Shown here: positions 1 to 8,290 of the stretch, in pieces
Layout of the letters: every line of letters begins with the position of its first letter
How positions within the stretch are numbered: position 1 is the stretch's first letter
Made by a program: the position numbers and the translations under genes
Notes under the pieces: generated by a model
Seen by the model: the letters and a program-made list of their open reading frames with translations, nothing else
Databases searched by the model: none
What the model was told of the DNA's origin: nothing
Source: Ruegeria sp. A3M17
GTDB taxonomy: Bacteria > Pseudomonadota > Alphaproteobacteria > Rhodobacterales > Rhodobacteraceae
Length of the DNA: 64,000 nucleotides
NCBI RefSeq assembly: GCF_003318255.1
Contig: NZ_QOCF01000035.1
Coordinates: forward strand, 62,001-126,000
Direction: 5' to 3'

Positions 1-648
1 GAACTGGGCCTGCCCTTTACCGATCCGATGGCAGACGGCCCGACGATCCAAGCCGCCGGTCAACGCGCACTGGACAGCGGCATGACTTTGCAGCGGACTT
101 TGGATCTGGCCCGAGCGTTTCGCGAAACCGACGACACCACTCCGATTGTGCTGATGGGGTATTACAACCCGATCTACAGCCGCGGTGTCGACAAATTTCT
201 TGCAGATGCCAAAGAGGTCGGAATTGACGGTCTGATCGTCGTCGATCTGCCGCCGGAAGAAGACGAAGAACTATGCCTGCCCGCACAAGCTGCAGGTCTG
301 AACTTTATCCGTTTGGCCACGCCAACCACCGATGACAAGCGCTTGCCCCGCGTTCTGCAGAACACATCCGGCTTTGTGTATTACGTATCGATCACCGGCA
401 TTACGGGTGCGGCCGAAGCCCAAGCCACAAATGTTGGCCCCGAGGTCGCCCGCATCAAATCCGCAACCGATTTACCCGTGATCGTCGGGTTCGGGATCAA
501 TACACCTGAAAAATCACAGGCAATCGCAACGGTTGCTGATGGTGCTGTGGTTGGCTCTGCTATCGTCAGCCAGATCGCTGCGGGCAAGCCCATCGGCGAA
601 GTCTTGGATTTCGTGAAATCTCTGGCTGACGGCGCGCACTTGGCCTGA
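1..648 (+). CDS. trpA: Tryptophan synthase alpha chain, 5' end outside the window
   Basis: Cleaves indole-3-glycerol phosphate to indole and glyceraldehyde-3-phosphate; the indole passes to TrpB for the last step of tryptophan synthesis. The reading frame is open at base 1 and 216 codons (including stop) are present. The first codon is the Glu of the family motif ELGxPFxDPxADGP, which corresponds to the catalytic Glu49 of the E. coli enzyme, and the catalytic Asp follows in MADGP. The late phosphate-binding loops VGFGI and GAVVGSAIV are intact. About 48 N-terminal residues are missing because of the window edge. A good terminator follows. The partner gene trpB is about 6 kb away on the opposite strand, so the two are not co-transcribed. 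Confidence 0.97.
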   Translation, partial: ELGLPFTDPMADGPTIQAAGQRALDSGMTLQRTLDLARAFRETDDTTPIVLMGYYNPIYSRGVDKFLADAKEVGIDGLIVVDLPPEEDEELCLPAQAAGLNFIRLATPTTDDKRLPRVLQNTSGFVYYVSITGITGAAEAQATNVGPEVARIKSATDLPVIVGFGINTPEKSQAIATVADGAVVGSAIVSQIAAGKPIGEVLDFVKSLADGAHLA

Positions 649-670
649 GTGAGGCCTGATCAATTTTCGA

Positions 671-700
671 CGCGGTCGGCCCTGTCCGGCCGCGTTTTTT
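671..700 (+). terminator. Rho-independent terminator of trpA
   Basis: A 9-bp G+C-rich stem (arms CGCGGTCGG and CCGGCCGCG, with one T-G wobble) and a 6-nt loop, followed directly by six T. It begins 22 bases after the trpA stop codon. Confidence 0.88.
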
Positions 701-723
701 GTTGCCCGGGGATACTGGCGTTG

Positions 724-749
724 CCTCGCAACGTCCCAGCGTTGCGAGG
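724..749. repeat. Inverted repeat between trpA and the lactate dehydrogenase gene
   Basis: Perfect 10-bp arms CCTCGCAACG and CGTTGCGAGG around a 6-nt spacer TCCCAG. There is no T tract after it, so it is not a plain terminator. It lies about 50 bases before the next start codon, which would suit an operator or a leader hairpin. Its function is unknown. Confidence 0.55.
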
Positions 750-800
750 GCCTCAAATGGTTGGTAACAAACATCACCAATACTGCGAAGGCCGAACCTC

Positions 801-1967
801 ATGCCCGTCATTACCAATATCGACGATCTGAAACGTATCTACGAACGCCGCGTGCCGCGCATGTTTTTCGACTATGCCGAAAGTGGCAGCTGGACCGAAC
901 AGACCTTCCGCGACAACAGCTCGGATTTCGAAGATATCAGGCTGCGCCAGCGGGTCGCCGTGGACATGGACGGGCGCTCGACCGCATCGCAGATGATCGG
1001 GCAGGATGTTGCGATGCCGGTGGCTCTGGCCCCTGTTGGCCTGACAGGCATGCAGCACGCGGACGGTGAGATGAAGGCCGCAAAGGCTGCCGAGGAATTC
1101 GGCGTGCCCTTCACCCTGTCGACCATGTCGATCAACTCGATCGAGGATGTTGCAGGGCATACAAGCAAACCCTTTTGGTTTCAGCTTTATGCCATGAAGG
1201 ATCAGGACTACGTCGGCCGCCTGATCCAGCGCGCCAAGGATGCCAAATGTTCCGCATTGGTGATCACCCTAGATCTGCAAATTCTGGGGCAGCGCCACAA
1301 AGACTTGAAAAATGGCTTGTCCGCGCCGCCGAAACTGACCGCCAAGACAATAGCAAACCTCATGACCAAATGGGCTTGGGGGATAGAAATGCTGGGCGCA
1401 CATCGGCGCGAATTTGGCAATATCGTTGGCCATGCCGAGGGCGTCTCTGACGCCTCATCGCTGGGCGCGTGGACGGCCGAGCAATTCGACCCCAGCCTTG
1501 ATTGGAAAAAGGTCGAAAAGCTGATGGAACAATGGGGCGGCAAGGTGATCCTGAAAGGCATTCTGGATGCCGAAGACGCCAGGATGGCAGCTAAACTGGG
1601 TGCCGATGCCATCGTTGTTTCAAACCACGGCGGGCGACAGTTGGATGGAGCGCTCAGTTCGATCCGCGTTTTGCCTGAAATCATGGACGCCGTTGGTGAT
1701 GACGTCGAAGTCCATCTGGACAGCGGCATCCGATCCGGGCAGGACGTTCTCAAAGCGCTGGCACTTGGGGCCAAGGGTACTTACATCGGTCGCGCTTTTG
1801 TCTATGGGCTGGGTGCGATGGGCCAACAAGGTGTCTCGACTGCGCTGGATATTATCCACAAAGAGCTGGACACCACGATGGCCCTGTGTGGCGAGCGGGA
1901 TGTGAGCAGTCTGGGTCGTCACAACCTACTGATCCCCGAAGGTTTCGGCGGCCGATGGCAAGCCTGA
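801..1967 (+). CDS. lldD: FMN-dependent L-lactate dehydrogenase (alpha-hydroxy acid dehydrogenase family)
   Basis: Oxidises L-lactate (or a related 2-hydroxy acid) to the keto acid using FMN, passing electrons to the respiratory chain at the membrane. The 388 residues match the usual length. Visible family features are the N-terminal DYAESG segment, the FMN-binding APVGLTGMQH segment, the QLY motif, and the active-site block SNHGGRQLDG with catalytic His, followed by the LDSGIRSGQD FMN-phosphate loop. It is monocistronic between a terminator/hairpin and a palindromic element. Closely related family members use glycolate or mandelate, so lactate is the most likely but unproven substrate. No lactate permease or lldR regulator is next to it. 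Confidence 0.88.
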   Translation: MPVITNIDDLKRIYERRVPRMFFDYAESGSWTEQTFRDNSSDFEDIRLRQRVAVDMDGRSTASQMIGQDVAMPVALAPVGLTGMQHADGEMKAAKAAEEFGVPFTLSTMSINSIEDVAGHTSKPFWFQLYAMKDQDYVGRLIQRAKDAKCSALVITLDLQILGQRHKDLKNGLSAPPKLTAKTIANLMTKWAWGIEMLGAHRREFGNIVGHAEGVSDASSLGAWTAEQFDPSLDWKKVEKLMEQWGGKVILKGILDAEDARMAAKLGADAIVVSNHGGRQLDGALSSIRVLPEIMDAVGDDVEVHLDSGIRSGQDVLKALALGAKGTYIGRAFVYGLGAMGQQGVSTALDIIHKELDTTMALCGERDVSSLGRHNLLIPEGFGGRWQA

Positions 1968-1999
1968 TCTCGCAAAACCTTCCAGCAAACCATGTTAAA

Positions 2000-2119
2000 G
2001 GGGGCTCTGCCCCCACCGCAGCAAACTGCGATTCCCCCGGGATATTTTCTGCCAGATGAAGCAGGGGATCCGATCTTCATCTGGCCCCAAATATCCCGGA
2101 GCGCGAGGCAGAGCCTCGC
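2000..2119. repeat. Complex palindromic intergenic element
   Basis: A nested inverted repeat. The inner arms (2037-2061 and 2075-2099) are 25 bases each with three mismatches, centred on a 13-base spacer; each carries the words GGATATTT and CCAGATGAAG. Outside them, GGCTCTGCC at 2003-2011 pairs with GGCAGAGCC at 2107-2115. Small local hairpins sit at both ends (2000-2014, and 2103-2119 with 7-bp arms GCGAGGC and GCCTCGC). From memory, similar GGGGGCTCTGCCCCC / GGGATATTT elements recur between genes in Rhodobacteraceae genomes; I see no second copy here. It may also act as a terminator for lldD. Confidence 0.7.
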
Positions 2120-2234
2120 AAAGTATGAAGACCCCTAAAAACCGCTTTCCAAACCTGACAAATCAAGCTAAGGACGCGGCTTCACGCGGGCATACAGCCT
2201 TGGAGGATGCCCGCCCTAACATTGGAGAATTATC

Positions 2235-2891
2235 ATGGCTGGAGAGATTCCTGATCTCGTAGCTCTGGAACGGACGGGGACAGGCAAGGGCGCCGCTCGT
2301 CAGGCACGCCGCGACGGCATGGTTCCGGGCATCGTATTTGGTGGCGACAAAGAACCGCTGCCGATTCAGATCCCGTTCAACGAACTGTTCAAGCGCCTGA
2401 AGGCTGGCCGGTTCAAGTCGACCCTGTGGAACCTGAAGGTTGAAGGCCAGGAAGACGTTCGCGTCATCTGCCGCGACGTTCAGCGTGACGTCGTCAAAGA
2501 CCTGCCGACTCACCTGGACCTGATGCGCCTGCGTCGGACCACCAAGATCGCCCTGTTCATCCCGGTTGAGTTCGTCAACGAGGAAGAAGCACCCGGCATC
2601 AAAAAGGGCGGCGTTCTGACGGTTGTCCGTCCGGAAGTCGAACTGCTGTGCACCGCAGGTGATATTCCTGAGAAGATCACAGTTGACGTCGCCGGCATGA
2701 ACATCAACGACGTCGTCACTATTTCGTCGGTAGACCTGCCCGCAGGCACCAAACCGACCATCGACCGTGACTTCGTTATCGCGAACGTTTCCGCACCGAC
2801 CGGTCTGGTGACGGATGATGACGAAGAGGGTGAAGAGGGCGAAGTGGCCGTAGACGAAGTTGAAGTCGTCGGTCAGGAAGCCGAAGAATAA
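2235..2891 (+). CDS. rplY: 50S ribosomal protein L25 (CTC form)
   Basis: Binds 5S rRNA in the large ribosomal subunit. It is the long CTC/TL5-type form of 218 residues: an N-terminal L25 beta-barrel (about residues 1-95, with the RNA-binding segment [21 protein letters not shown]), a C-terminal TL5 domain (about 100-190), and a strongly acidic tail of about 25 Glu/Asp-rich residues. The start ATG is preceded by a GGAG-type site 7-8 bases upstream. It is followed by a terminator and then by pth, a pairing common in bacteria. Confidence 0.96.
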   Translation: MAGEIPDLVALERTGTGKGAARQARRDGMVPGIVFGGDKEPLPIQIPFNELFKRLKAGRFKSTLWNLKVEGQEDVRVICRDVQRDVVKDLPTHLDLMRLRRTTKIALFIPVEFVNEEEAPGIKKGGVLTVVRPEVELLCTAGDIPEKITVDVAGMNINDVVTISSVDLPAGTKPTIDRDFVIANVSAPTGLVTDDDEEGEEGEVAVDEVEVVGQEAEE

Positions 2892-2920
2892 GTTCAGGTT
2901 TCAGTATCTTGAATTTGAAA

Positions 2921-2949
2921 CGGGGTTCCTTTGCGGCCCCGTTTTTTTT
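2921..2949 (+). terminator. Rho-independent terminator of rplY
   Basis: A CGGGG / CCCCG stem around an 11-base loop followed by eight T, about 30 bases after the rplY stop. From there to pth (2950-3148) I see no convincing gene. Confidence 0.85.
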
Positions 2950-3148
2950 GTCGAATGCGGATCTTCGCACTAGCTTGCCGCCGGCTCCGACATTCGCTCA
3001 GGCGGGTTGAAATCACGGCCCATTCTGGCCAAGCGCGCCTCACCTGCTGCAGTTGGTGGCAGGCAATGGCAGACGAAGTCTCACTGGAATTCCTATCCAA
3101 TTCGGGGCATGAGGAAGCAAGTCGTACAATGACGCGCGGAGCAGAACC

Positions 3149-3829
3149 ATGAAACTATTTGTCGGACTGGGCAATCCGGGGCAGAAATATGCCCGGAACC
3201 GGCACAATATCGGCTTTATGGCACTGGACAGGATTTCCGACGATCACGGTTTCGGCCCGTGGAAATCAAAGTTTCAGGCAGAAATCGCCGAAGGGCGGTT
3301 GGGCTCGGAAAAGGTGCTGCTGATCAAGCCACAAACCTTCATGAACCGCTCGGGTCAATCCGTGGGTGAGGCGATGCGCTTTTATAAGCTGGACTCAACC
3401 GATGTGACCGTTTTTCACGACGAGTTGGATCTTGCACCCGGTACGGTGCGTGCGAAAGCAGGTGGAGGTCACGCCGGGCATAACGGTCTGCGGTCGATCC
3501 ATGACCATATCAGCCCGGCCTATGATCGGGTTCGTCTGGGCATTGGGCATCCGGGCCGTAAGGAACTGGTCTCGCCTTATGTCCTGAGTGACTTTGCCAA
3601 GGCAGATTCGGATTGGCTTGAAGACGTCTTGCGAGGGGTTTCCGACGGTGCCGGTCATTTGGCAGATGGCGATGGTGGCAAATTCATGAACGCGGTTGCA
3701 TTGCGCGCTGCGCCGCCACGGTCATCAAAAACCGCTGTGGCCACCTCGAAATCGGTCCCTGCAGCTGCGCCTGAACCCGAGGCGGATACCAGGTCAGCCA
3801 TGCAAAAACTGATGGACAAGTTCAAGTAA
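3149..3829 (+). CDS. pth: Peptidyl-tRNA hydrolase
   Basis: Hydrolyses peptidyl-tRNA released from stalled ribosomes to recycle tRNA in the cytoplasm. It starts with the family signature [10 protein letters not shown] (residues 2-11) and has the catalytic-His segment NRHNIGF (His20), FMNRSG, the HDELDL motif with its Asp, and [13 protein letters not shown]. The catalytic core ends near residue 190. The protein then carries an Ala/Pro-rich tail of about 35 residues ending in a short basic helix, so at 226 residues it is longer than the 194-residue E. coli enzyme. Such tails occur in alphaproteobacterial homologues. Confidence 0.97.
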   Translation: MKLFVGLGNPGQKYARNRHNIGFMALDRISDDHGFGPWKSKFQAEIAEGRLGSEKVLLIKPQTFMNRSGQSVGEAMRFYKLDSTDVTVFHDELDLAPGTVRAKAGGGHAGHNGLRSIHDHISPAYDRVRLGIGHPGRKELVSPYVLSDFAKADSDWLEDVLRGVSDGAGHLADGDGGKFMNAVALRAAPPRSSKTAVATSKSVPAAAPEPEADTRSAMQKLMDKFK

Positions 3830-3911
3830 GGCCAACGATGTTGCCGCTACGTCTCAATTGCGAACTGCGCCAGTCCGCGCTCCAATGCACACCAAAAGCT
3901 GGAGGTAACAT

Positions 3912-5075
3912 ATGCGAACCCTGATGAAATGGGTGCTGCGCATCGTTTTGATGTTGGTGCTGGCAGCAGTGGTTGTAGGCTATTGGAAGCGCGAAGAGAT
4001 TCAGCGCCTGATGGCTGTGAACTCTTTGTTTTCCGAAGAAAAGATCGTTCACAACTTCTCTCACATGGATGACGCCTTCCTGACTGTCGACCTGCCAAGG
4101 GGGGAAGGTGCGACATTCGAACTGCCCTACGGCCCCGGTTTTGACCTGCCCGAGGGCACGGACAAATGGATCGAAGACCGGGCCGTCACCTCGCTGCTTG
4201 TCATGCAGGATGGGCAGATCAGGTTCGAAGAATACTATTTGGGGACCGCCCCCGAGGATCGCCGGATTTCCTGGTCGGTCGCAAAAAGCTATCTATCAGC
4301 CCTGTTCGGCATCCTGATGGCGGAAGGCGCCATCGAATCGCTGGACGATCCAGTGGTCAAATACGCCCCGAAACTGCAGGGGACGGCCTATGACGGCGCA
4401 ACGATCCGCAATGTTCTGAACATGGCCAGCGGTGTGACATTCGACGAGGATTATCTGGACTACAATTCCGACATCAACCGAATGGGTCGCGTCGTCGCCC
4501 TGGGTGGAGAGCTGGATGACTTTGCTGCCTCGCTGAACGAAACGTTCGTCGAGCCCGGCGAGACATGGCAATATGTCTCGATCGACACCCACGTTATCGG
4601 CATGGTTGTTCGCGGCGCGACGGACCGGTCTGTGGCTGACTTGCTGACCGAAAAGATCATTGAACCCCTGGGCCTTGAACGCGACGGCTACTATGTCACC
4701 GACGGCGCTGGCGTGGCTTTCGTCTTGGGCGGGTTGAACTTCACCACTCGCGACTTTGCCCGGTTTGGACAGATGATCCTGCAAAACGGCGAGCACAACG
4801 GCCAGCAGATTGTACCCGCCGAATGGATCGCGGAATCTGTCTTTCCCAGCGCCCCGACCAAAGCCGGAAAGATCGGCTATGGCTACCAGTGGTGGATCCC
4901 CGTCGGCGCACATGAAGGAGAGTTTCTGGCCCGTGGCGTTTATGGTCAGTACATCTATTTCGACCAACCGCGCGGTGTTGTTATCGTTTCAACCGGAGCT
5001 GATCGCAGTTTCCGTGACGATGGCGTCAACGAAACAAACATAGAAATGTTCCGCACGATCGCCCAAAATCTGTAA
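3912..5075 (+). CDS. Membrane-anchored serine hydrolase of the beta-lactamase / 6-aminohexanoate-dimer hydrolase class
   Basis: 387 residues. An N-terminal hydrophobic helix (about residues 8-24, preceded by Arg/Lys) anchors the protein, with the catalytic domain in the periplasm. The acyl-enzyme machinery of class C-like serine hydrolases is visible: SVAK (Ser122, Lys125) and the Y-x-S motif YVS (Tyr221, Ser223). The third, KTG-like motif is not obvious, as in NylB-type and esterase relatives. The aromatic-rich C-terminal region (YGYQWW) is typical of the NylB-like subgroup. The substrate (amide, ester or peptidoglycan-derived) cannot be read from sequence. The start ATG follows a GGAGG site. 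The next gene starts 9 bases later and is probably co-transcribed. Confidence 0.82.
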   Translation: MRTLMKWVLRIVLMLVLAAVVVGYWKREEIQRLMAVNSLFSEEKIVHNFSHMDDAFLTVDLPRGEGATFELPYGPGFDLPEGTDKWIEDRAVTSLLVMQDGQIRFEEYYLGTAPEDRRISWSVAKSYLSALFGILMAEGAIESLDDPVVKYAPKLQGTAYDGATIRNVLNMASGVTFDEDYLDYNSDINRMGRVVALGGELDDFAASLNETFVEPGETWQYVSIDTHVIGMVVRGATDRSVADLLTEKIIEPLGLERDGYYVTDGAGVAFVLGGLNFTTRDFARFGQMILQNGEHNGQQIVPAEWIAESVFPSAPTKAGKIGYGYQWWIPVGAHEGEFLARGVYGQYIYFDQPRGVVIVSTGADRSFRDDGVNETNIEMFRTIAQNL

Positions 5076-5084
5076 GGTGTGCCC

Positions 5085-5462
5085 ATGCAAAAACTGGACA
5101 GCATAAACGTTCTGGGGGGCGTCCTTGCCCCCTGCTCCCGCGATCCACAAACCGGGTTTTTTCGGGACGGGGCCTGTAACACCTGCGCCGAAGATCAGGG
5201 CAGTCACACGGTCTGCGCGGTCATGACGGCCGAGTTTCTGGCCTATTCCAAGTATGTCGGCAATGACCTGAGCACACCGCGCCCCGAGTTCGATTTCCCC
5301 GGTCTCAAGCCCGGTGACAACTGGTGTCTGTGTGCCGGGCGGTTCTTGCAGACCCATGACGAAGGCTGCGCGCCCAAGGTTGATCTGGAGGCCACGCATC
5401 AGCAGGCGCTGGACATCGTCCCTATTGGGATCTTACGCGAAAACGCCGTGAAACCCGATTGA
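5085..5462 (+). CDS. DUF2237 family protein
   Basis: 125 residues if translation starts at ATG 5085, which has AAGG at a proper 7-base spacing. A GTG two codons upstream touches that ribosome site and is less likely. The sequence matches the DUF2237 pattern: NVLGG..APCS.DPQTGFFRDGAC near the N-terminus, GSHTVCAV, a conserved GNDLSTPRPE segment, then GDNWCLCAGR. Six or so conserved cysteines and several acidic residues suggest metal or cofactor binding, but no activity is established for the family. It is cytoplasmic (no signal peptide), directly downstream of the serine hydrolase. Confidence 0.8.
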   Translation: MQKLDSINVLGGVLAPCSRDPQTGFFRDGACNTCAEDQGSHTVCAVMTAEFLAYSKYVGNDLSTPRPEFDFPGLKPGDNWCLCAGRFLQTHDEGCAPKVDLEATHQQALDIVPIGILRENAVKPD

Positions 5463-5547
5463 CCTCAGGGGCAAAAAGACATCAAAGAAACCCGCCAGCC
5501 GACACTTTGTTTAGCAAGCGCGAAACCGTCAAAAAACGAGGTAGGCT

Positions 5548-5868
5548 ATGAGCTTTATCGCCATGAACCGCTTCAAAGTCCGTTTGGGCAGCGAAGCTGA
5601 ATTCGAAACCGTATGGAAAGACCGCGAAAGCCGGTTGAAGGAACTGCAAGGATTTCAGGAGTTCCGCCTGCTGAAAGGCCCCGAGGGCGAAGGGTATCGG
5701 CTGTATTCCAGTCATGTGATCTGGGACAATCGCAGCGATTTCGAGGCCTGGACCAAATCCCAACAATTCCGGGATGCGCACAAAAACGCTGGCAACGGCA
5801 AGACGCAGTCGGCTCTTATGGGACCACCTCAGTTCGAGGGGTTCGAAACGGTTCTGCACCAGAACTGA
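5548..5868 (+). CDS. Antibiotic biosynthesis monooxygenase-fold protein (possible IsdG/HmoA-like haem-degrading enzyme)
   Basis: 106 residues with the ferredoxin-like dimeric alpha/beta-barrel pattern of the ABM family: MNRFKV at the first strand, FETVWKDR in helix 1, the strand GFQEFRLLKG, then SSHVIWDNRSDFEAWTKSQQFRDAH. The W-x-n-x-x-D/E-F-x-x-W-x-x-S-x-x-F-x-x-A-H segment is typical of the HmoA/IsdG subgroup, which degrades haem and releases iron, but the ABM fold also covers quinol monooxygenases. A GAGGTAG ribosome site lies upstream. It ends tail to tail with the methyltransferase on the other strand. Confidence 0.72.
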   Translation: MSFIAMNRFKVRLGSEAEFETVWKDRESRLKELQGFQEFRLLKGPEGEGYRLYSSHVIWDNRSDFEAWTKSQQFRDAHKNAGNGKTQSALMGPPQFEGFETVLHQN

Positions 5869-5894
5869 TCAGGCTATGTCGCCAACACCGGATT

Positions 5895-5938
5895 GATTTC
5901 TACACAGCGCGCGCCAGATTTCTACACAGCGCGCGCCA
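5895..5938. repeat. Perfect 22-bp tandem duplication
   Basis: Two identical 22-base units (5895-5916 and 5917-5938), each beginning GATTTCTACACAGCGCGC. The junction falls on the 3' end of the minus-strand methyltransferase: the last codons and the stop codon are contained in the second unit and copied in the first. It looks like a recent slippage duplication. Confidence 0.95.
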
Positions 5939-6545
5939 GATAGCCGCGCGATGTGCGCGAGGGCGGACCAGTTGGAAAACTGTGCTCCGCCTCCAGCAGC
6001 CACCCCGCATCTTTTAGCATCTTGGCCACCTGTTGCGGTCTGTAGGACCGGTGGCGCCATTGCAGCCAGACAATCGCGTTGCACCAGTGTGGTTTGCTGA
6101 CGACCAGCCACAGCTTTGCCGCCTGCGCGGCCCGTTTCCGTATGTGTCGCAAGGCGTCGGTAGCGTCATCGCAATGTTCAAGGACATGGGCGGCCAGAAT
6201 GCAATCAAACCGCTCGGTTGACTGAAAATCCTCCAACCGAGATTGCGACGTTTGTGAAGTGACACCCCTTGTCGCCAATGCATGCCTGGCCTGATTCAGC
6301 ATTTTCCCGGACGGCTCGAGCAGAGTGACCCGACCTTCTGGTTGAATGACCGCACGCGCCTCGGCAAAAGCGCCTGTCCCGCAGCCTACATCCAACCCGT
6401 TCCGGCCTAATTCATCTGCTGAACCGATAGACAGAAACCCCAGATAGGCGTCAAAATAGCCCAACAGACGCATCTTATCCGCCCAGCCGGGGGCTGCGGC
6501 ATCGTACTTTTGATCGAGTCTTTCGGAACTGGACGCGTCTTGCAT
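5922..6545 (-). CDS. Class I SAM-dependent methyltransferase
   Basis: About 207 residues from ATG 6545; a GTG at 6569 would add eight residues but lies inside the trpB terminator hairpin. The SAM-binding motif I is LDVGCGTGAF, motif II is LLEPS (acidic residue at the end of strand 2), and FDCILAAHVLEH is motif IV, giving a Rossmann methyltransferase of the UbiE/Methyltransf_11 type. The acceptor is unknown. The neighbouring trp genes do not suggest one. The extreme C-terminus lies in the 22-bp tandem duplication. No strong ribosome site is visible, so the exact start is uncertain. Confidence 0.8.
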   Translation of the reverse strand: MQDASSSERLDQKYDAAAPGWADKMRLLGYFDAYLGFLSIGSADELGRNGLDVGCGTGAFAEARAVIQPEGRVTLLEPSGKMLNQARHALATRGVTSQTSQSRLEDFQSTERFDCILAAHVLEHCDDATDALRHIRKRAAQAAKLWLVVSKPHWCNAIVWLQWRHRSYRPQQVAKMLKDAGWLLEAEHSFPTGPPSRTSRGYLARAV

Positions 6546-6568
6546 GCCATGCAGCGTGACATGAAACA

Positions 6569-6589
6569 CCCGGGGCGCAAAGCCCCGGG
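6569..6589 (-). terminator. Hairpin after trpB
   Basis: A perfect 8-bp stem (CCCGGGGC / GCCCCGGG) with a 5-nt loop, 4 bases beyond the trpB stop codon and followed on the minus strand by TGTTTC. It is probably a (weak-tract) terminator separating trpB from the methyltransferase. Confidence 0.7.
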
Positions 6590-6593
6590 CGCG

Positions 6594-7841
6594 TTATCCG
6601 GCCGGACGGCCTTCGGTGTCGGACATGTCAAAGTTCAGGTATTTGGCGACCGTCTGAACGTCCTTGTCGCCGCGACCGCACATGTTCATGCAGATCAGGT
6701 GATCCTTGGGCAGTTCAGGAGCGATCTTCATGACATGCGCCAAAGCATGGCTGGGCTCGAGCGCAGGGATGATACCTTCGGTTGCACAGCACAGCTGGAA
6801 CGCTTCTAGCGCCTCTTTGTCGGTGATCGAGACATAGTTCGCGCGACCGATGTCATTCAGCCAAGAATGCTCGGGGCCAATACCAGGGTAATCCAGGCCG
6901 GCGGAAATCGAATAGCCTTCGAGGATCTGGCCGTCATCATCCTGCAGCAGGTAGGTGCGGTTACCGTGCAGCACACCCGGACGACCACCGGTCAGCGAGG
7001 CACAATGCTCCATCTTTTCGTTCACGCCCTTGCCGCCAGCCTCGACGCCAATGATATTTACGCTCTTGTCATCGAGGAACGGATAAAACAGCCCCATTGC
7101 GTTCGATCCGCCACCGATGGCGGCGATAAGCGTGTCGGGCAAACGGCCTTCGGCCTTTTGCATCTGTTCCTTGGCTTCCTTCCCGATGATCGATTGAAAA
7201 TCACGCACCATCGCCGGATACGGGTGCGGGCCCGCCACGGTGCCGATGCAATAGAACGTATCACGCACATTGGTCACCCAGTCGCGCAGCGCGTCGTTCA
7301 TCGCGTCCTTCAGCGTGCCACGGCCCGAGGTCACCGGAATCACTTCGGCACCCAGCAAACGCATACGGAACACGTTGGGCGCCTGACGCTGTACATCGTG
7401 CGCGCCCATGTAAACGATGCATTTCAGGCCGAATTTGGCGCAGACGGTAGCTGTCGCCACGCCGTGCTGCCCTGCTCCAGTTTCAGCGATGATCCGCGTC
7501 TTGCCCATACGCCGCGCCAGAATGATCTGGCCCAACACGTTGTTGATCTTATGCGCGCCGGTGTGGTTCAGCTCATCTCGTTTCAGATAGATTTTCGCAC
7601 CACCCAGATGTTCGGTCAGGCGCTCTGCGTAATACAGCGGCGAGGGGCGACCCACATAGTTCGCCCAAAGATCGTCCATCTCGGCCCAGAAGGTCGGATC
7701 ATCCTTGGCCTTCTCATATTCCTCTTCAAGTGACAGGATCAGCGGCATCAGCGTTTCGCTGACAAACCGCCCGCCGAAGATGCCAAAACGGCCCTGTTCA
7801 TCAGGACCGGACATGAAGGAATTGAAAAGATCGTTGGCCAT
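6594..7841 (-). CDS. trpB: Tryptophan synthase beta chain
   Basis: PLP enzyme that condenses indole with L-serine to give L-tryptophan, working as an alpha2-beta2 complex with TrpA. The 415 residues include the [13 protein letters not shown]-terminal segment, the PLP-lysine motif HTGAHKINN, the GAGQHG loop binding the substrate carboxylate, and the phosphate-binding GGGSNA motif. The ATG has a strong GAGGGAG site 6-7 bases upstream. It lies downstream of trpF in the same direction, but separated from it by a small unknown gene and a palindrome, so an internal promoter is possible. Confidence 0.98.
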   Translation of the reverse strand: MANDLFNSFMSGPDEQGRFGIFGGRFVSETLMPLILSLEEEYEKAKDDPTFWAEMDDLWANYVGRPSPLYYAERLTEHLGGAKIYLKRDELNHTGAHKINNVLGQIILARRMGKTRIIAETGAGQHGVATATVCAKFGLKCIVYMGAHDVQRQAPNVFRMRLLGAEVIPVTSGRGTLKDAMNDALRDWVTNVRDTFYCIGTVAGPHPYPAMVRDFQSIIGKEAKEQMQKAEGRLPDTLIAAIGGGSNAMGLFYPFLDDKSVNIIGVEAGGKGVNEKMEHCASLTGGRPGVLHGNRTYLLQDDDGQILEGYSISAGLDYPGIGPEHSWLNDIGRANYVSITDKEALEAFQLCCATEGIIPALEPSHALAHVMKIAPELPKDHLICMNMCGRGDKDVQTVAKYLNFDMSDTEGRPAG

Positions 7842-7887
7842 GGGTGTCTCCCTCGTCGTACCCGTTGTTCATAGGAGGTAGCGGATG

Positions 7888-7905
7888 GTTTTGCCATGGC
7901 AAAAC
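7888..7905. promoter_or_regulatory. Perfect 18-bp palindrome upstream of trpB
   Basis: GTTTTGC-CATG-GCAAAAC, uninterrupted two-fold symmetry, lying just after the stop of the small unknown gene and about 47 bases before the trpB start codon. It could be an operator or a short hairpin; no T tract follows on the minus strand. Confidence 0.4.
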
Positions 7906-7908
7906 GTA

Positions 7909-8244
7909 TCATTTCGCGGGTCGATAGCGATGCTTCCATATCCGCAGGGCCTGCTCTTCGGTCGGCACCGCGATGCATGAGAAATGGTGGAACTCATGCG
8001 TAACGGACAACCGGTCCGGCGCCGCAAGAACGCGCCTGTGTGGTCCCGAATGGGCAAATGTCAGCATGGCCTCGGCGTCTTGCCAAACACTGAGTGAAAA
8101 GTAGAGCCCACCGTGAGGGAACATCTGCGCATGCTCGCATAATGGATCCCCTCGCGCCTGCTTCAACGCTTGCCCGGCCCGCCAAAAGAACTCTGGCGCG
8201 TTGTACCAATGTTGCAGGGAAACCCCACCAATCGCTGCAATCAT
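7909..8244 (-). CDS. Small protein of unknown function between trpF and trpB
   Basis: 111 residues from ATG 8244, which has a strong GGAGGAAC ribosome site. I do not recognise a named family with certainty. The central stretch FSLSVWQDAEAMLTFAHSGPHRRVL resembles the repeated pattern strand / Trp / acidic helix / A-H-x-x-H-R of dimeric alpha/beta-barrel proteins (DUF3291 and the CrtA spheroidene-monooxygenase group share this look). A cluster of histidines (FAHSGPHRR, THEFHHF) could bind metal or haem. There is no signal peptide. The gene sits 46 bases after trpF and 67 before trpB in the same direction. Confidence 0.7.
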   Translation of the reverse strand: MIAAIGGVSLQHWYNAPEFFWRAGQALKQARGDPLCEHAQMFPHGGLYFSLSVWQDAEAMLTFAHSGPHRRVLAAPDRLSVTHEFHHFSCIAVPTEEQALRIWKHRYRPAK

Positions 8245-8290
8245 CTTTGTTCCTCCCCAGCATTTTATACGGGGGAGGTCAGCGATCAGA

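Noticed and set aside
2931..3152. 73-codon plus-strand frame between rplY and pth
   Set aside because: Starts inside the rplY terminator, overlaps the pth start and is rich in Arg/Cys/Trp as in random G+C-rich frames.
6867..7733. 288-codon plus-strand frame opposite trpB
   Set aside because: Antisense shadow of trpB; trpB has all its catalytic motifs and a ribosome site.
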